Below, piece by piece: positions 1-8,195 of a stretch of DNA of 64,000 nucleotides. Made by a program: the position numbers and the translations under genes. The stretch is from Actinoplanes lutulentus (lineage in GTDB: Bacteria > Actinomycetota > Actinomycetes > Mycobacteriales > Micromonosporaceae). Each line of letters opens with the position of its first letter. The first letter of the stretch is position 1. The notes beneath the pieces were generated by a model that worked only from the letters and a program-made list of their open reading frames with translations, was not told the DNA's origin and made no database searches. The DNA lies in assembly GCF_003259845.1 (NCBI RefSeq), contig NZ_QLMJ01000009.1:248001-312000 (forward strand), written 5' to 3'.

Positions 1-64
1 TAGAGTGCGTTGATCGCCCCGGAGTCACGGCGACCACTGTGACTCGAATTTCGGAAGGCATGGG

Positions 65-1666
65 ATGCGAAAAATCCTTGCGGCCACCCTGGCCGCATCC
101 GTCGGGCTCCTGATCGGAGCCGGCGTGATCCCGGCCTCGGCTTCTGCTCACCAGGAGCCGGGTTACACCCCTCCGGCGATCAGCTGGGGGAAATGCGCGA
201 GCGCGGGCCTGAACGCCCGTGGCGCGGAGTGCGGTTTCCTGATCGTGCCGCTGGACTACGCGAAGCCCAAGAGCACCAAGATCAAGATTGCCGTCTCGCG
301 GATCAAGCACACGTCCACGGCCGCCGAGTACCAGGGCGTCATGCTCACCAACCCGGGCGGCCCGGGCGGTTCCGGTCTCACCCTGTCGGTGCTGGGTGAG
401 TACGTTCCGAACGACGCCGGCAGCTACTTCGACTGGATCGGCTTCGACCCGCGCGGCGTCGGCTCCAGCGTTCCGGCGCTCACCTGCGACGTGGACTACG
501 CCGGTTACAACCGGCCGTTCTACGTCCCGGTGAACAAGTCCCTCGAGAAGCAGTGGCTGGCCAAGGCCAAGGGCTACGCGAAGGACTGCGACAAAGCGGG
601 CGGCGCGCTGCTCGACCACGTCAAGACCACCGACACGGTCGCCGACATGGAGAGCCTGCGGAAGGCCCTCGGCCAGAAGCAGATCAACTACTACGGCTTC
701 TCGTACGGCACGTACCTCGGCCAGGTCTACGCCACGCTGCACCCGGACAAGGTGCGCAAGTTCGTCTTCGACGGCGTGGTGAACCCGGAGGGCGTCTGGT
801 ACCAGGCGAACCTCGACCAGGATGTTCAGTTCGACAAGAACATGGACGTCTACTTCGCGTGGGTCGCCAAGTACGACTCGGTCTACCACCTCGGCAAGAC
901 CGCGAAGTCGGTCAAGCAGAAGTACTACTCGACGCTGTACTCGCTGATCAAGAAGCCGGCCGCCGGCAAGATCGGCCCGGACGAGTGGAACGACATCTTC
1001 GTCTCGGCCGGTTACTACGTCTTCGGCTGGGAGTCGGTGGCCGAGGCGTTCGCCGCCTGGGTCAACGACAAGGACCCGTCGCTGCTGCTGGAGAACTACC
1101 CGGAGCCGGGTGGCGCGGGCTCCGACAACGGCTACGCGATGTACCTGGCCGTTCAGTGCAGCGACGTGAAGTGGCCGACCAACTGGAACAAGTGGCAGCG
1201 GGACAACTGGAAGATCCACTCCAAGTACCCGTTCATCACCTGGAACAACGCCTGGTACAACGCGCCCTGCATCAACTGGGGCACGAAGCCGGGCAAGCCG
1301 GTCGAGATCAAGGGCAAGAAGTCGCCGGAGATCCTGCTGATCGCCGAGACCAACGACGCCGCCACGCCTTACGACGGCGCTCTTGAGGTCCGCAAGCGCT
1401 TCCCGAAGTCGGTGCTCATCGAGGGCGTCGGCGGCACCACCCACTCGGGTTCGCTGAACGGCATCGCCTGCACCGACAACCTGATCGCGGACTACCTGGC
1501 CACCGGCGAACTGCCGGACCGGGTCCGCGGCAACCGTTCCGACGCGCAGTGCGACCCGATCCCGCAGCCGGTTCCGGCCGCTGCGGGCGCGGCAGTCGCG
1601 AAGCGCTCGGCGGCGCCTGCCGGCCTCCCGGCCGACATCCGCGCCGAGATCGGCGTTCGTCGCTAG
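65..1666 (+). CDS. Secreted alpha/beta-hydrolase, tripeptidyl aminopeptidase-like (family S33)
   Basis: Predicted exported peptidase that would release short peptides from protein N-termini outside the cell. Residues 1-28 form a Sec signal peptide (basic start, hydrophobic core, ASASA before the cut). The mature part has the GGPGGSG oxyanion-loop motif at 98-104 typical of S33 proline-iminopeptidase/TAP enzymes, an FDPRG motif near 128, the nucleophile elbow GFSYG at 211-215 (Ser213), and candidate acid and base Asp431 and His460 in the TAP C-terminal domain. At 533 aa it has the usual length for Streptomyces-type SlpD/TAP homologues. A GGAAGG sequence precedes the ATG. It stands alone and ends at a strong terminator. 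Exact substrate unknown. Confidence 0.9.
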   Translation: MRKILAATLAASVGLLIGAGVIPASASAHQEPGYTPPAISWGKCASAGLNARGAECGFLIVPLDYAKPKSTKIKIAVSRIKHTSTAAEYQGVMLTNPGGPGGSGLTLSVLGEYVPNDAGSYFDWIGFDPRGVGSSVPALTCDVDYAGYNRPFYVPVNKSLEKQWLAKAKGYAKDCDKAGGALLDHVKTTDTVADMESLRKALGQKQINYYGFSYGTYLGQVYATLHPDKVRKFVFDGVVNPEGVWYQANLDQDVQFDKNMDVYFAWVAKYDSVYHLGKTAKSVKQKYYSTLYSLIKKPAAGKIGPDEWNDIFVSAGYYVFGWESVAEAFAAWVNDKDPSLLLENYPEPGGAGSDNGYAMYLAVQCSDVKWPTNWNKWQRDNWKIHSKYPFITWNNAWYNAPCINWGTKPGKPVEIKGKKSPEILLIAETNDAATPYDGALEVRKRFPKSVLIEGVGGTTHSGSLNGIACTDNLIADYLATGELPDRVRGNRSDAQCDPIPQPVPAAAGAAVAKRSAAPAGLPADIRAEIGVRR

Positions 1667-1673
1667 AAACGGT

Positions 1674-1707
1674 GAAAGGGCCCGGGCGCACGCGCCCGGG
1701 CCCTTTC
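1674..1707. terminator. Strong bidirectional hairpin terminator between convergent genes
   Basis: A perfect 15-bp inverted repeat (arms 1674-1688 and 1693-1707) encloses a 4-base loop. The outer ends read GAAAGGG and CCCTTTC, so a short A/T run flanks the GC-rich stem on both strands. It sits just after the peptidase stop and just before the stop of the minus-strand ATPase gene, and so can serve both transcripts. Confidence 0.9.
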
Positions 1708-1714
1708 TCGTGAG

Positions 1715-2491
1715 CTACTTGGCAGCTGCTTTCTTGGCCAGCTGGATCTGCTCGTAGACCCTCGTCCGCAGTTCGATGAAGCGAGGATCGGCCCGGGTGT
1801 GCAGCTGATCCCGCTCGGCCGGCAGGTCGATGACCAGCTCGTCCTGCACGACCGTCGGTGACGACGACAGCATCACCACGCGCCGGCCCAGATAGACCGC
1901 CTCGTCGATGTCGTGCGTGACGAACAGGACGGTCACCTTGAGCCGCTGCCACAACTTGCGGACCAGGTCCTCCAGGTCCGCCCGGGTCTGCGCGTCGACG
2001 GCCGCGAACGGCTCGTCCATCAGCAGCGTCTCCGGTTCGTACGCCACCGCCCGCGCGATGGCGACACGCTGCTGCATGCCGCCGGAGAGCTGCCACGGGT
2101 ATGCCGTCTCGGTGCCGGTCAGCCCCACCGCGTCGAGGGCCTCCTCGACCAGTTCGGCGCGGCGTGGCTTGGACACCTTCTTCTGCTTGAGCGGCAGCTC
2201 CACGTTGTCCCGTACGCTCATCCACGGGAAGAGGCTGCGCCCGTACTCCTGAAAGACCACCGCCATGCCGGGCGGAGGCCCGGCGACGGCCTTGCCGTTG
2301 ACCTTGACGTCTCCGGACGTCGGCTCCAGGAGCCCGGAGATGCAGCGCAGCAGTGTCGTCTTGCCGCAGCCGGACGGGCCGACCAGACAGACGAGGTCGC
2401 CGTTGTCCACGGTGAACGTGAGATCGCGGAGTGCCTCCACCTCGCGACTCCCGGACCGGTATACCTTCTTCAGACCTTTGACCTCAAGCAT
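1715..2491 (-). CDS. ABC transporter ATP-binding protein (SsuB/TauB/NrtD family)
   Basis: Cytoplasmic ATPase that powers the importer encoded immediately upstream. It has Walker A GPSGCGKT at 38-45, the signature LSGGMQQR at 135-142, Walker B LLMDEP at 156-161 and the H-loop in VTHDIDEA. Length (258 aa) and the VFQEYGRSLFPW Q-loop context fit the nitrate/sulfonate/taurine subfamily. It is the last gene of a four-gene minus-strand operon, 10 bases after the second permease. The substrate cannot be read from the sequence; the adjacent IclR/PcaR-type regulator would fit an organic or aromatic acid. Confidence 0.93.
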   Translation of the reverse strand: MLEVKGLKKVYRSGSREVEALRDLTFTVDNGDLVCLVGPSGCGKTTLLRCISGLLEPTSGDVKVNGKAVAGPPPGMAVVFQEYGRSLFPWMSVRDNVELPLKQKKVSKPRRAELVEEALDAVGLTGTETAYPWQLSGGMQQRVAIARAVAYEPETLLMDEPFAAVDAQTRADLEDLVRKLWQRLKVTVLFVTHDIDEAVYLGRRVVMLSSSPTVVQDELVIDLPAERDQLHTRADPRFIELRTRVYEQIQLAKKAAAK

Positions 2492-2501
2492 CGTGGCCCT
2501 C

Positions 2502-3278
2502 CTAGCCGGCCCGGCGCTGCGCTTCGCGCAGGCCTTCGTACCATCGCAAGACCCGCTTCTCGGCGAGCCGGAACAACAGCGACAGCGCGAATCCGAGCAG
2601 GCCGAGCAGGATGATCCCGCTCCACATCTCGGGGATCGCGAAGCTGCGCTGGAACTGCACGATGGTGAAGCCGAGGCCGTTGCTGGCCGCGAACATCTCG
2701 CTGATCACCATCAGGATGATCGCGATGGAGAGCGCCTGGCGCAGCCCCGTCACGATCTGCGGTCCCGCCGACGGCAGGATCACCTTGGTGAGCCGGGCCG
2801 TCCCGGTCACGCGGTAGGAACGCGCGGTCTCCAGCACGACGCTGTCCACCGCGCGGACACCCTCGACCGTGTTCAGCAGGATCGGCCAGACACAGCCGAA
2901 AACGATCACGATCACCTTCATGCCGTCGCCGATGCCGGCGAACAGCATGATCACGGGTACGAGTACCGGAGGCGGGATGGCCCGGAAGAACTCCAGCACC
3001 GGCTCCAATGTGGCCCGCAGCCGCCGGTTCAGGCCGATGGCGAGCCCGAGCCCGACACCGGCGATCGACGCCAGAAGGTATCCGGCGAAGAGCCGCAGCA
3101 GACTCGGCACCACCTCGGCCTTGATGGCGGCGAGCGTCCAGGTGTTGCCGAAAGCGGTCAGGATCTCGGACAGCGGGGGAGAGTAGAAGCTCTCGCTGTC
3201 AGCGCTCAGCACCCACCAGCCGACGAACAGGACGACCGGCAGGGCCGCCGCGAAGAGAAGACGTCGTGCGACGGTCAC
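2502..3278 (-). CDS. ABC transporter permease (SsuC/TauC family), second of two
   Basis: Integral membrane subunit of the importer, 258 aa with about six hydrophobic segments. The EAA loop for ATPase contact is seen as ETARSYRVTGTARLTKVILP about 60 % along. I chose the GTG at 3278 because it overlaps the stop of the preceding permease by four bases (GTGA), matching the coupling used throughout this operon; the open frame continues upstream but there reads antisense-quality residues inside the neighbour. Pairs with the other permease as a heterodimer (inference from two distinct genes). Confidence 0.92.
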   Translation of the reverse strand: MTVARRLLFAAALPVVLFVGWWVLSADSESFYSPPLSEILTAFGNTWTLAAIKAEVVPSLLRLFAGYLLASIAGVGLGLAIGLNRRLRATLEPVLEFFRAIPPPVLVPVIMLFAGIGDGMKVIVIVFGCVWPILLNTVEGVRAVDSVVLETARSYRVTGTARLTKVILPSAGPQIVTGLRQALSIAIILMVISEMFAASNGLGFTIVQFQRSFAIPEMWSGIILLGLLGFALSLLFRLAEKRVLRWYEGLREAQRRAG

Positions 3279-4078
3279 ACCGCCACCTCTCCACGAACTG
3301 ACTGGTGCCAAGCGAGCAGGCGGCGCTCGCCGGTACGAGCCAGCAGGTTGATCAGCACGCCGAGCACGCCGGTGACGACGATCAGCGCGTACATGGTCGG
3401 GACGGCCTGGGAGGCCTGGGCGATCGCGATGTCCTTGCCCAGCCCCGGCGAGCCGATGACCAGCTCGGCGGTGATCGCCAGGATCAGCGCCACCGACGCG
3501 GCGAGCCGCACGCCGGTGAAGACGTACGGCAGGGCGGTCGGCCAGAGCACGTATCGGATGCGGGCCCAGCCGGAGAACCGGTAACTGCGCGCGGTTTCGT
3601 ACGCGACCGGGTCGACGTCGGCCACCCCGTACAGCACCTGGACGAGGACCTGCCAGAACGCGGCGTAGCAGACGAGCAGCAGGGTGGAGCCGATTTCCGT
3701 ACCGAAGAGGAGAACGGCCAAGGGGATGAGCGCGACCGAGGGGATCGGGCGCAGGAACTCGATGGTCGAGGCGGTGAGCTCGCGCAGCACCGGCACCGAA
3801 CCGATCAGGATGCCGGCGAGCACGCCGGCGGCGACCGCGATGAAAAGACCCCAGCCCCACGCGACCAGGGTGTCCTTCAGCGAGATCCAGAACTGTCCGG
3901 TGCCGGCCTCGTCGGCCAGCGCGGCGAGGATGGCGCTGGTCGGCGGCAGGTACTGCTCGTCGACCACCCCCAGCCGCGGCAGCAGTTCGATGAGAAGGAG
4001 CAACCCGGCCAGGCCGGCCGACCCCAGAAATGCGGGGTGGCCGAGCCAAGCCGGGTTGCCACGACGAACCGATGTCAC
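3275..4078 (-). CDS. ABC transporter permease (SsuC/TauC family), first of two
   Basis: Integral membrane subunit, 267 aa, about six membrane segments, with the EAA-type loop ETARSYRFSGWARIRYVLWP. The GTG at 4078 overlaps the stop of the binding-protein gene by four bases (GTGA) and gives the N-terminus VTSVRRGNPAW. A longer reading to 4180 would lie within the binding-protein gene and lacks family character. Works with the second permease, the ATPase and the lipoprotein encoded around it. Confidence 0.92.
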   Translation of the reverse strand: MTSVRRGNPAWLGHPAFLGSAGLAGLLLLIELLPRLGVVDEQYLPPTSAILAALADEAGTGQFWISLKDTLVAWGWGLFIAVAAGVLAGILIGSVPVLRELTASTIEFLRPIPSVALIPLAVLLFGTEIGSTLLLVCYAAFWQVLVQVLYGVADVDPVAYETARSYRFSGWARIRYVLWPTALPYVFTGVRLAASVALILAITAELVIGSPGLGKDIAIAQASQAVPTMYALIVVTGVLGVLINLLARTGERRLLAWHQSVRGEVAV

Positions 4079-5049
4079 GGGAGCAGCTTCGCCAGGTCCG
4101 GAGTGCCGGAGAAGATGCCGTCCTGCTCGCCGAGCTTGGCCAGGGTCTCGACCGAGGCCTTGTTGATCTCGACGGGCCACTTCGGCAGAACCACCGCGGC
4201 GCGACCCTTCTCGTCGATCTTGGTGTAGTCGGCGAGGATGGCGCGGACCGCGTCCGGGTTGGCGTCGGCGTACGTCAGCGACTCGTTGATCGCCTCGGTG
4301 AACCGCGTGACCAGGTCGGCGTCCTTGGCGATCAGCTCGGTGGAGGCGAAGTACGCCGCCACGGTCAGGTTCGGCGCCGCGTCCACGAAGGTCGAGGCGA
4401 TCTCCCGGCCACCGGCCGCCTTGATCGCGGTGAGCTGCGGCTCGACGACCCAGGCGGCGTCGACCTGGCCGCCGTCGAGAGCGGCTGGCATGTTCGGGAA
4501 CGGCATCTCGACGAACTCGATCTTCGACGGGTCGCCGCCGGCCTTGCGGACCGACTCCCGGGTGACGGTGTCACCGATGTTCTTGAGCGTGTTCACCGAG
4601 ATCTTCTTGCCGGCCAGCTCGGCGGCGGTCTTGATCGGGCTGTCGCCCTTGACCACCACGGCGCCGAAGTCCTTGCCCTGGACGCCGGTGGAGGCCACGC
4701 CCGCGGCGACGGCCTTGATCGGCACGCTCTTGGTCTGCGCGATCATCAGCGAGGTGAAGTTGCTGAAGCCGAACTGGAACTGGCCGCTCACCACACCGGG
4801 GACGATGGCCGCACCGCCCTGACCGGCTTCCATGGTCAGCTCGATGTTGCGCTTGCTGAAGAATCCCTGCTTCTGGCCCAGGTAGATGGGTGCCACGTCG
4901 ATGATCGGGATGACCCCGACCTTCACCTTGTCCACGCCGCCGGTACCGCTGTCGCCACCCGCCGAGTCCGAGTCGCTGGAGGTGCCGCATGCCGTAAGGG
5001 TGCCGGCGAGGGCTACCGCCACCATCCCCGCGAGGAGTCGCCGCCGCAT
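4075..5049 (-). CDS. ABC transporter substrate-binding lipoprotein (SsuA/TauA/NMT1-like)
   Basis: Membrane-tethered solute receptor of the importer. The N-terminus MRRRLLAG followed by a hydrophobic stretch and lipobox LTAC marks a lipoprotein (lipid-modified Cys21). The fold signature GVIPIIDVAPIYLGQKQGFF and the later VEPQLTAIKAAGG match SsuA/TauA-type binding proteins; 324 aa is normal. An AAGGAG Shine-Dalgarno lies at 5055-5060. First gene of the operon, divergent from an IclR regulator that probably controls it. The ligand is not predictable; sulfonates, nitrate, thiamine precursors and phthalate-like aromatics all use this family. Confidence 0.92.
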   Translation of the reverse strand: MRRRLLAGMVAVALAGTLTACGTSSDSDSAGGDSGTGGVDKVKVGVIPIIDVAPIYLGQKQGFFSKRNIELTMEAGQGGAAIVPGVVSGQFQFGFSNFTSLMIAQTKSVPIKAVAAGVASTGVQGKDFGAVVVKGDSPIKTAAELAGKKISVNTLKNIGDTVTRESVRKAGGDPSKIEFVEMPFPNMPAALDGGQVDAAWVVEPQLTAIKAAGGREIASTFVDAAPNLTVAAYFASTELIAKDADLVTRFTEAINESLTYADANPDAVRAILADYTKIDEKGRAAVVLPKWPVEINKASVETLAKLGEQDGIFSGTPDLAKLLP

Positions 5050-5087
5050 ATTTACTCCTTAGAAATCTGTGCGCATCACGAACATGA

Positions 5088-5102
5088 GTTCTCAGAGAGA
5101 AC
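5088..5102. promoter_or_regulatory. Candidate IclR operator in the divergent promoter
   Basis: A perfect dyad, GTTCTC and GAGAAC separated by AGA, lies between the importer genes and the IclR gene. Its position, about 40 bases upstream of the binding-protein start and about 50 upstream of the preferred IclR start, suits a shared operator for both promoters. That the adjacent regulator binds it is inference. Confidence 0.5.
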
Positions 5103-5149
5103 GCTATGATGTGCCCCGTGTCACGTCAACGATTGGTTTCGATCAACTG

Positions 5150-5932
5150 ATGCCGCGGGAACCGTACTACGTCCAATCGCTCGAGCGGGGGCTCGCGGTG
5201 ATCCGTGCATTCGACGCAGAACATCGCGAATTGACCCTCAGTGACGTCGCACGGTCATGCGGTCTGACCCGTGCGGCTGCGCGGCGGTTCTTGCTCACCC
5301 TCACCGATCTGGGGTATGTGCGCACCGACGGCCGGCTGTTCTCCCTGGCACCGAGGGTTCTCGAGCTGGGGTACGCGTTCCTCTCCAGCGTGTCGCTGCC
5401 CGAAGTGGCCGAGCCGCACCTGGAACGTCTGGTCCAGCAGGTGCACGAGTCGTCGTCTCTGTCGGTGCTCGATGGTGACGATGTGGTGTATGTCGCACGT
5501 GTCCCAACAAGCAGGATCATGCGGGTCGCGATCAACGTCGGTACGCGTTTTCCGGCGTACGCCACGTCGATGGGCCGTGTGCTGCTCGCCGCGCTGCCGG
5601 CGGGGGAGCTTGAGGCGTACCTTGATCGGGCGAAGCTGGAACCACTGACCGACCGGACCATCGCCTCGCCGAGCGCGCTCCGCGCGGAGATCGCGCGGGT
5701 TCGCGCGCAGGGGCACTCCATCGTTGATCAAGAGCTGGAGGAGGGGCTGCGGTCACTCGCGGCGCCGATCCGGGACCGCAACGGGACGGCGGCCGGCGCG
5801 ATCAACGTGTCGGTGCACGCGGCCCGCGCCACTGTCGAAGACATCCGGGAACGCCTGCTGCCGCCGTTGCTGGCCGCCGCGGCCGCGATCGAGTCGGATC
5901 TGCGGATCGGCGCCCGGCCGGCTCGTCCCTGA
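5150..5932 (+). CDS. IclR-family transcriptional regulator (PcaR/PobR-like)
   Basis: DNA-binding regulator with an N-terminal winged helix (LTLSDVARSCGLTRAAARRF) and a C-terminal effector-binding IclR domain (GTRFPAYATSMGRVLLA, DQELEEGLRSLAAPIRD). The run YYVQSLERGLAVIRAF near the N-terminus is typical of the PcaR/PcaU/PobR branch that controls aromatic-acid catabolism. I prefer the ATG at 5150 because family members begin close to this motif and because an operator-like dyad lies just upstream; in-frame starts at 5069 (GTG), 5084 (ATG) and 5111 (GTG) are also possible, and none has a strong ribosome site. It probably controls the divergent importer. Confidence 0.88.
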   Translation: MPREPYYVQSLERGLAVIRAFDAEHRELTLSDVARSCGLTRAAARRFLLTLTDLGYVRTDGRLFSLAPRVLELGYAFLSSVSLPEVAEPHLERLVQQVHESSSLSVLDGDDVVYVARVPTSRIMRVAINVGTRFPAYATSMGRVLLAALPAGELEAYLDRAKLEPLTDRTIASPSALRAEIARVRAQGHSIVDQELEEGLRSLAAPIRDRNGTAAGAINVSVHAARATVEDIRERLLPPLLAAAAAIESDLRIGARPARP

Positions 5933-6008
5933 GGTTCGTGCGGACTTCCGCAGGCCCGAAGGGGACATTGGCCTCAACGTTCGTCATCTTCGGCCGAAAT
6001 GACATTCC

Positions 6009-8171
6009 GTGATGGGGTGGCGCGTCTGGCTGGCCTCCGGGACCGGAGCCGCGCTGCTGTATGTCCTCATCCCGGAAAGCTGGGTGTCGTTCGGCCTCGC
6101 GGGCGCCGTCGCGCTCGGCTCGATCGCCGTGATGGTGGCCGGTGCCCGGCGCTACCGCCCGGTCACCGAGCCCTTCTGGTACGTCTTCGCGATCGGCGTC
6201 AGCTCGTGGGTGCTCGGTGACGTGCTCTATGCCTTCGGGCTGGACTATCCGTCCTGGGCCGACGCCTTCTATCTAGGTGCGTATCCGCTGCTCACCGTGG
6301 CGTTGTTCCGGCTCACCCGGCATCGTGGGCCGGTCTGGTCCGGCAACCTGATCGACTCGGCGATCATCGCGGTCGCGGTCGGCATCGTGTACTGGACGTT
6401 CGTCATCGAGCCGATCGTCACGGACGGCTCCACACCGATTCTGACCAGGGTGGTCACCGCCGGTTATCCGACCGCGGGCGTGCTGCTCTTCGCGGTGATC
6501 ACTCCGATCCTGCTGCGGCGGGGGCCGCGTACCGGGAGTCTGTGGCTGCTCACCGCCGGCAGCGCGATGACTCTGGCCGGCAACGTGATCTACATGCTGG
6601 CGCCAGGCGGGGCGAGCCGGATCCTGTACGCCGGATATCTGCTCGCCTACGTCCTCTTCGCTGCCGCCGCGGCCCACCCGTCGATGGCGGCGCCGGTCCA
6701 GGCCGACGGTGACAGCCTCGGCCGCAGCCGGCTGATCGTGCTCACCACCTCGATGCTGCTGGTACCGGCCGTGCTGCTGATCCAGGGGGACTGGCGTAGC
6801 TGGGGTGTCGTCGCGGGCGGCTCGATGGTGCTGTTCGTGCTGGTCGCCACCCGGATGTCCGGTTACATCGCCCGGGTCGACGACCAGGCCCGGCAGCTGC
6901 GCGACCTCGCCATGCACGACGACCTGACCGGGTTGCCCAACCACCGTGAGCTGGAGTCCCGGGTCACCGTCGCGCTCAGCCGCGGCCCCTGCCACGTGAT
7001 CGTCATCGACCTGGCCGGCTTCAAGCACGTCAACGACCGTCTCGGGCGGTCGGTCGGCGACCTGGCCCTGGGCGCGGTCGGTGAGCTGCTGAACTCCTGC
7101 TGCGGGCGGGACGGCGACGTCGCGGCGCGGATGGGCGCCGACGAGTTCGCGGTCCTGGTACGCGGCGACGGCGAGACGGCCGCCAACCGGATTCTTGAGG
7201 TGCTGCGTCACCCGATTCAAGCGGGGGAGCACGAGCTGCTGCTCACCGCACGGCTCGGCATCGCCGCCGGGGAGATCGGGATGACAGCGGCGGAGCTGGT
7301 ACGCCGGGCCGACACCGCCCGGTACGCGGCCAAGTCGGCCGGGGCGCCTCTGGTCGCGTACACGATGAAGCTGGACGAACGCGCGGAGGCCGCGGAGCGT
7401 CTCGGCGCGGACCTGCGGCACAGTCTCGACGACGGTGACTTCCGGGTCGTCTACCAGCCGATCGTGTCACTCGGCAGCGGCCGGATCGTGGCCGTCGAGG
7501 CGCTGGTCCGCTGGGAGCATCCGGTGCGCGGGCCGGTCAGCCCGGTCTGCTTCATCCCGATCGCCGAGGACAACGGCCTGATCGTCGAGCTCGGCGAATG
7601 GATCATGCGGACCGCCTGCACCCGGTTCGCCGAGTGGCGCCGGGATCTCGGCGACGCCGCGCCGCAGTACGTCAGTGTGAACGTCTCGGCACGTCAGCTG
7701 AGCGAACCCGGGTTTCCGGACGTGGTCGCCGGGATTCTGATGGACACCGGCGTTCGCCCGAGCGCGCTGCTCGTCGAGGTGACCGAGACCGCGATCTTCG
7801 GCGGCGGTGTGGCGATCGAGGCGGTGGAGACGCTGCACGCGGCGGGGGTGCGGATCGCCCTCGACGACTTCGGCACCGGGCACTCGTCGCTCGGGTTGTT
7901 GCGCGCTGTCCCGGTCGACGTGCTCAAGGTCGACAAGTCGTTCGTCGACGAGATCAGTGAGCCGGGCCGCAAGGCAGTCATCGTGGACGCGCTGATCCAT
8001 GTGAGCAACGGGCTGGGGTTGCGGGCTGTCGCGGAGGGTGTCGAGACCGCTGAGCAGGCTTGTTATCTGCGCGAGCTCGGCTATCACTACGCGCAGGGCT
8101 ATTACTTCGGCCGCCCGGTGGACGCACCCGATTTCACCGCCTTCACCCTGGAAACCGCCCCGATCGTGTGA
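6009..8171 (+). CDS. Membrane-bound GGDEF-EAL protein (cyclic di-GMP turnover)
   Basis: Likely makes and/or degrades cyclic di-GMP at the membrane. The first ~290 residues hold eight or nine hydrophobic segments that could sense an envelope signal. The GGDEF domain reads RMGADEF (GADEF at 376-380, one Gly-to-Ala change), with an inhibitory-site RDGD five residues upstream. The EAL domain looks complete: EAL at 497-499, DDFGTG at 619-624, then KVDKSFV, AVAEGVE and QGYYFGRP. The intact EAL makes phosphodiesterase activity the safer prediction. Starts are GTG 6009 or ATG 6012. Monocistronic, convergent with the tubulin-like gene. Confidence 0.93.
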   Translation: MMGWRVWLASGTGAALLYVLIPESWVSFGLAGAVALGSIAVMVAGARRYRPVTEPFWYVFAIGVSSWVLGDVLYAFGLDYPSWADAFYLGAYPLLTVALFRLTRHRGPVWSGNLIDSAIIAVAVGIVYWTFVIEPIVTDGSTPILTRVVTAGYPTAGVLLFAVITPILLRRGPRTGSLWLLTAGSAMTLAGNVIYMLAPGGASRILYAGYLLAYVLFAAAAAHPSMAAPVQADGDSLGRSRLIVLTTSMLLVPAVLLIQGDWRSWGVVAGGSMVLFVLVATRMSGYIARVDDQARQLRDLAMHDDLTGLPNHRELESRVTVALSRGPCHVIVIDLAGFKHVNDRLGRSVGDLALGAVGELLNSCCGRDGDVAARMGADEFAVLVRGDGETAANRILEVLRHPIQAGEHELLLTARLGIAAGEIGMTAAELVRRADTARYAAKSAGAPLVAYTMKLDERAEAAERLGADLRHSLDDGDFRVVYQPIVSLGSGRIVAVEALVRWEHPVRGPVSPVCFIPIAEDNGLIVELGEWIMRTACTRFAEWRRDLGDAAPQYVSVNVSARQLSEPGFPDVVAGILMDTGVRPSALLVEVTETAIFGGGVAIEAVETLHAAGVRIALDDFGTGHSSLGLLRAVPVDVLKVDKSFVDEISEPGRKAVIVDALIHVSNGLGLRAVAEGVETAEQACYLRELGYHYAQGYYFGRPVDAPDFTAFTLETAPIV

Positions 8172-8187
8172 AGAGCGGGGCGGCTCT
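8172..8187. terminator. Small hairpin between convergent genes
   Basis: AGAGC and GCTCT arms separated by six bases lie in the 24-base gap between the GGDEF-EAL gene and the tubulin-like gene. A 5-bp stem without a T run is weak evidence for termination. Confidence 0.3.
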
Positions 8188-8195
8188 GCGCCGGG

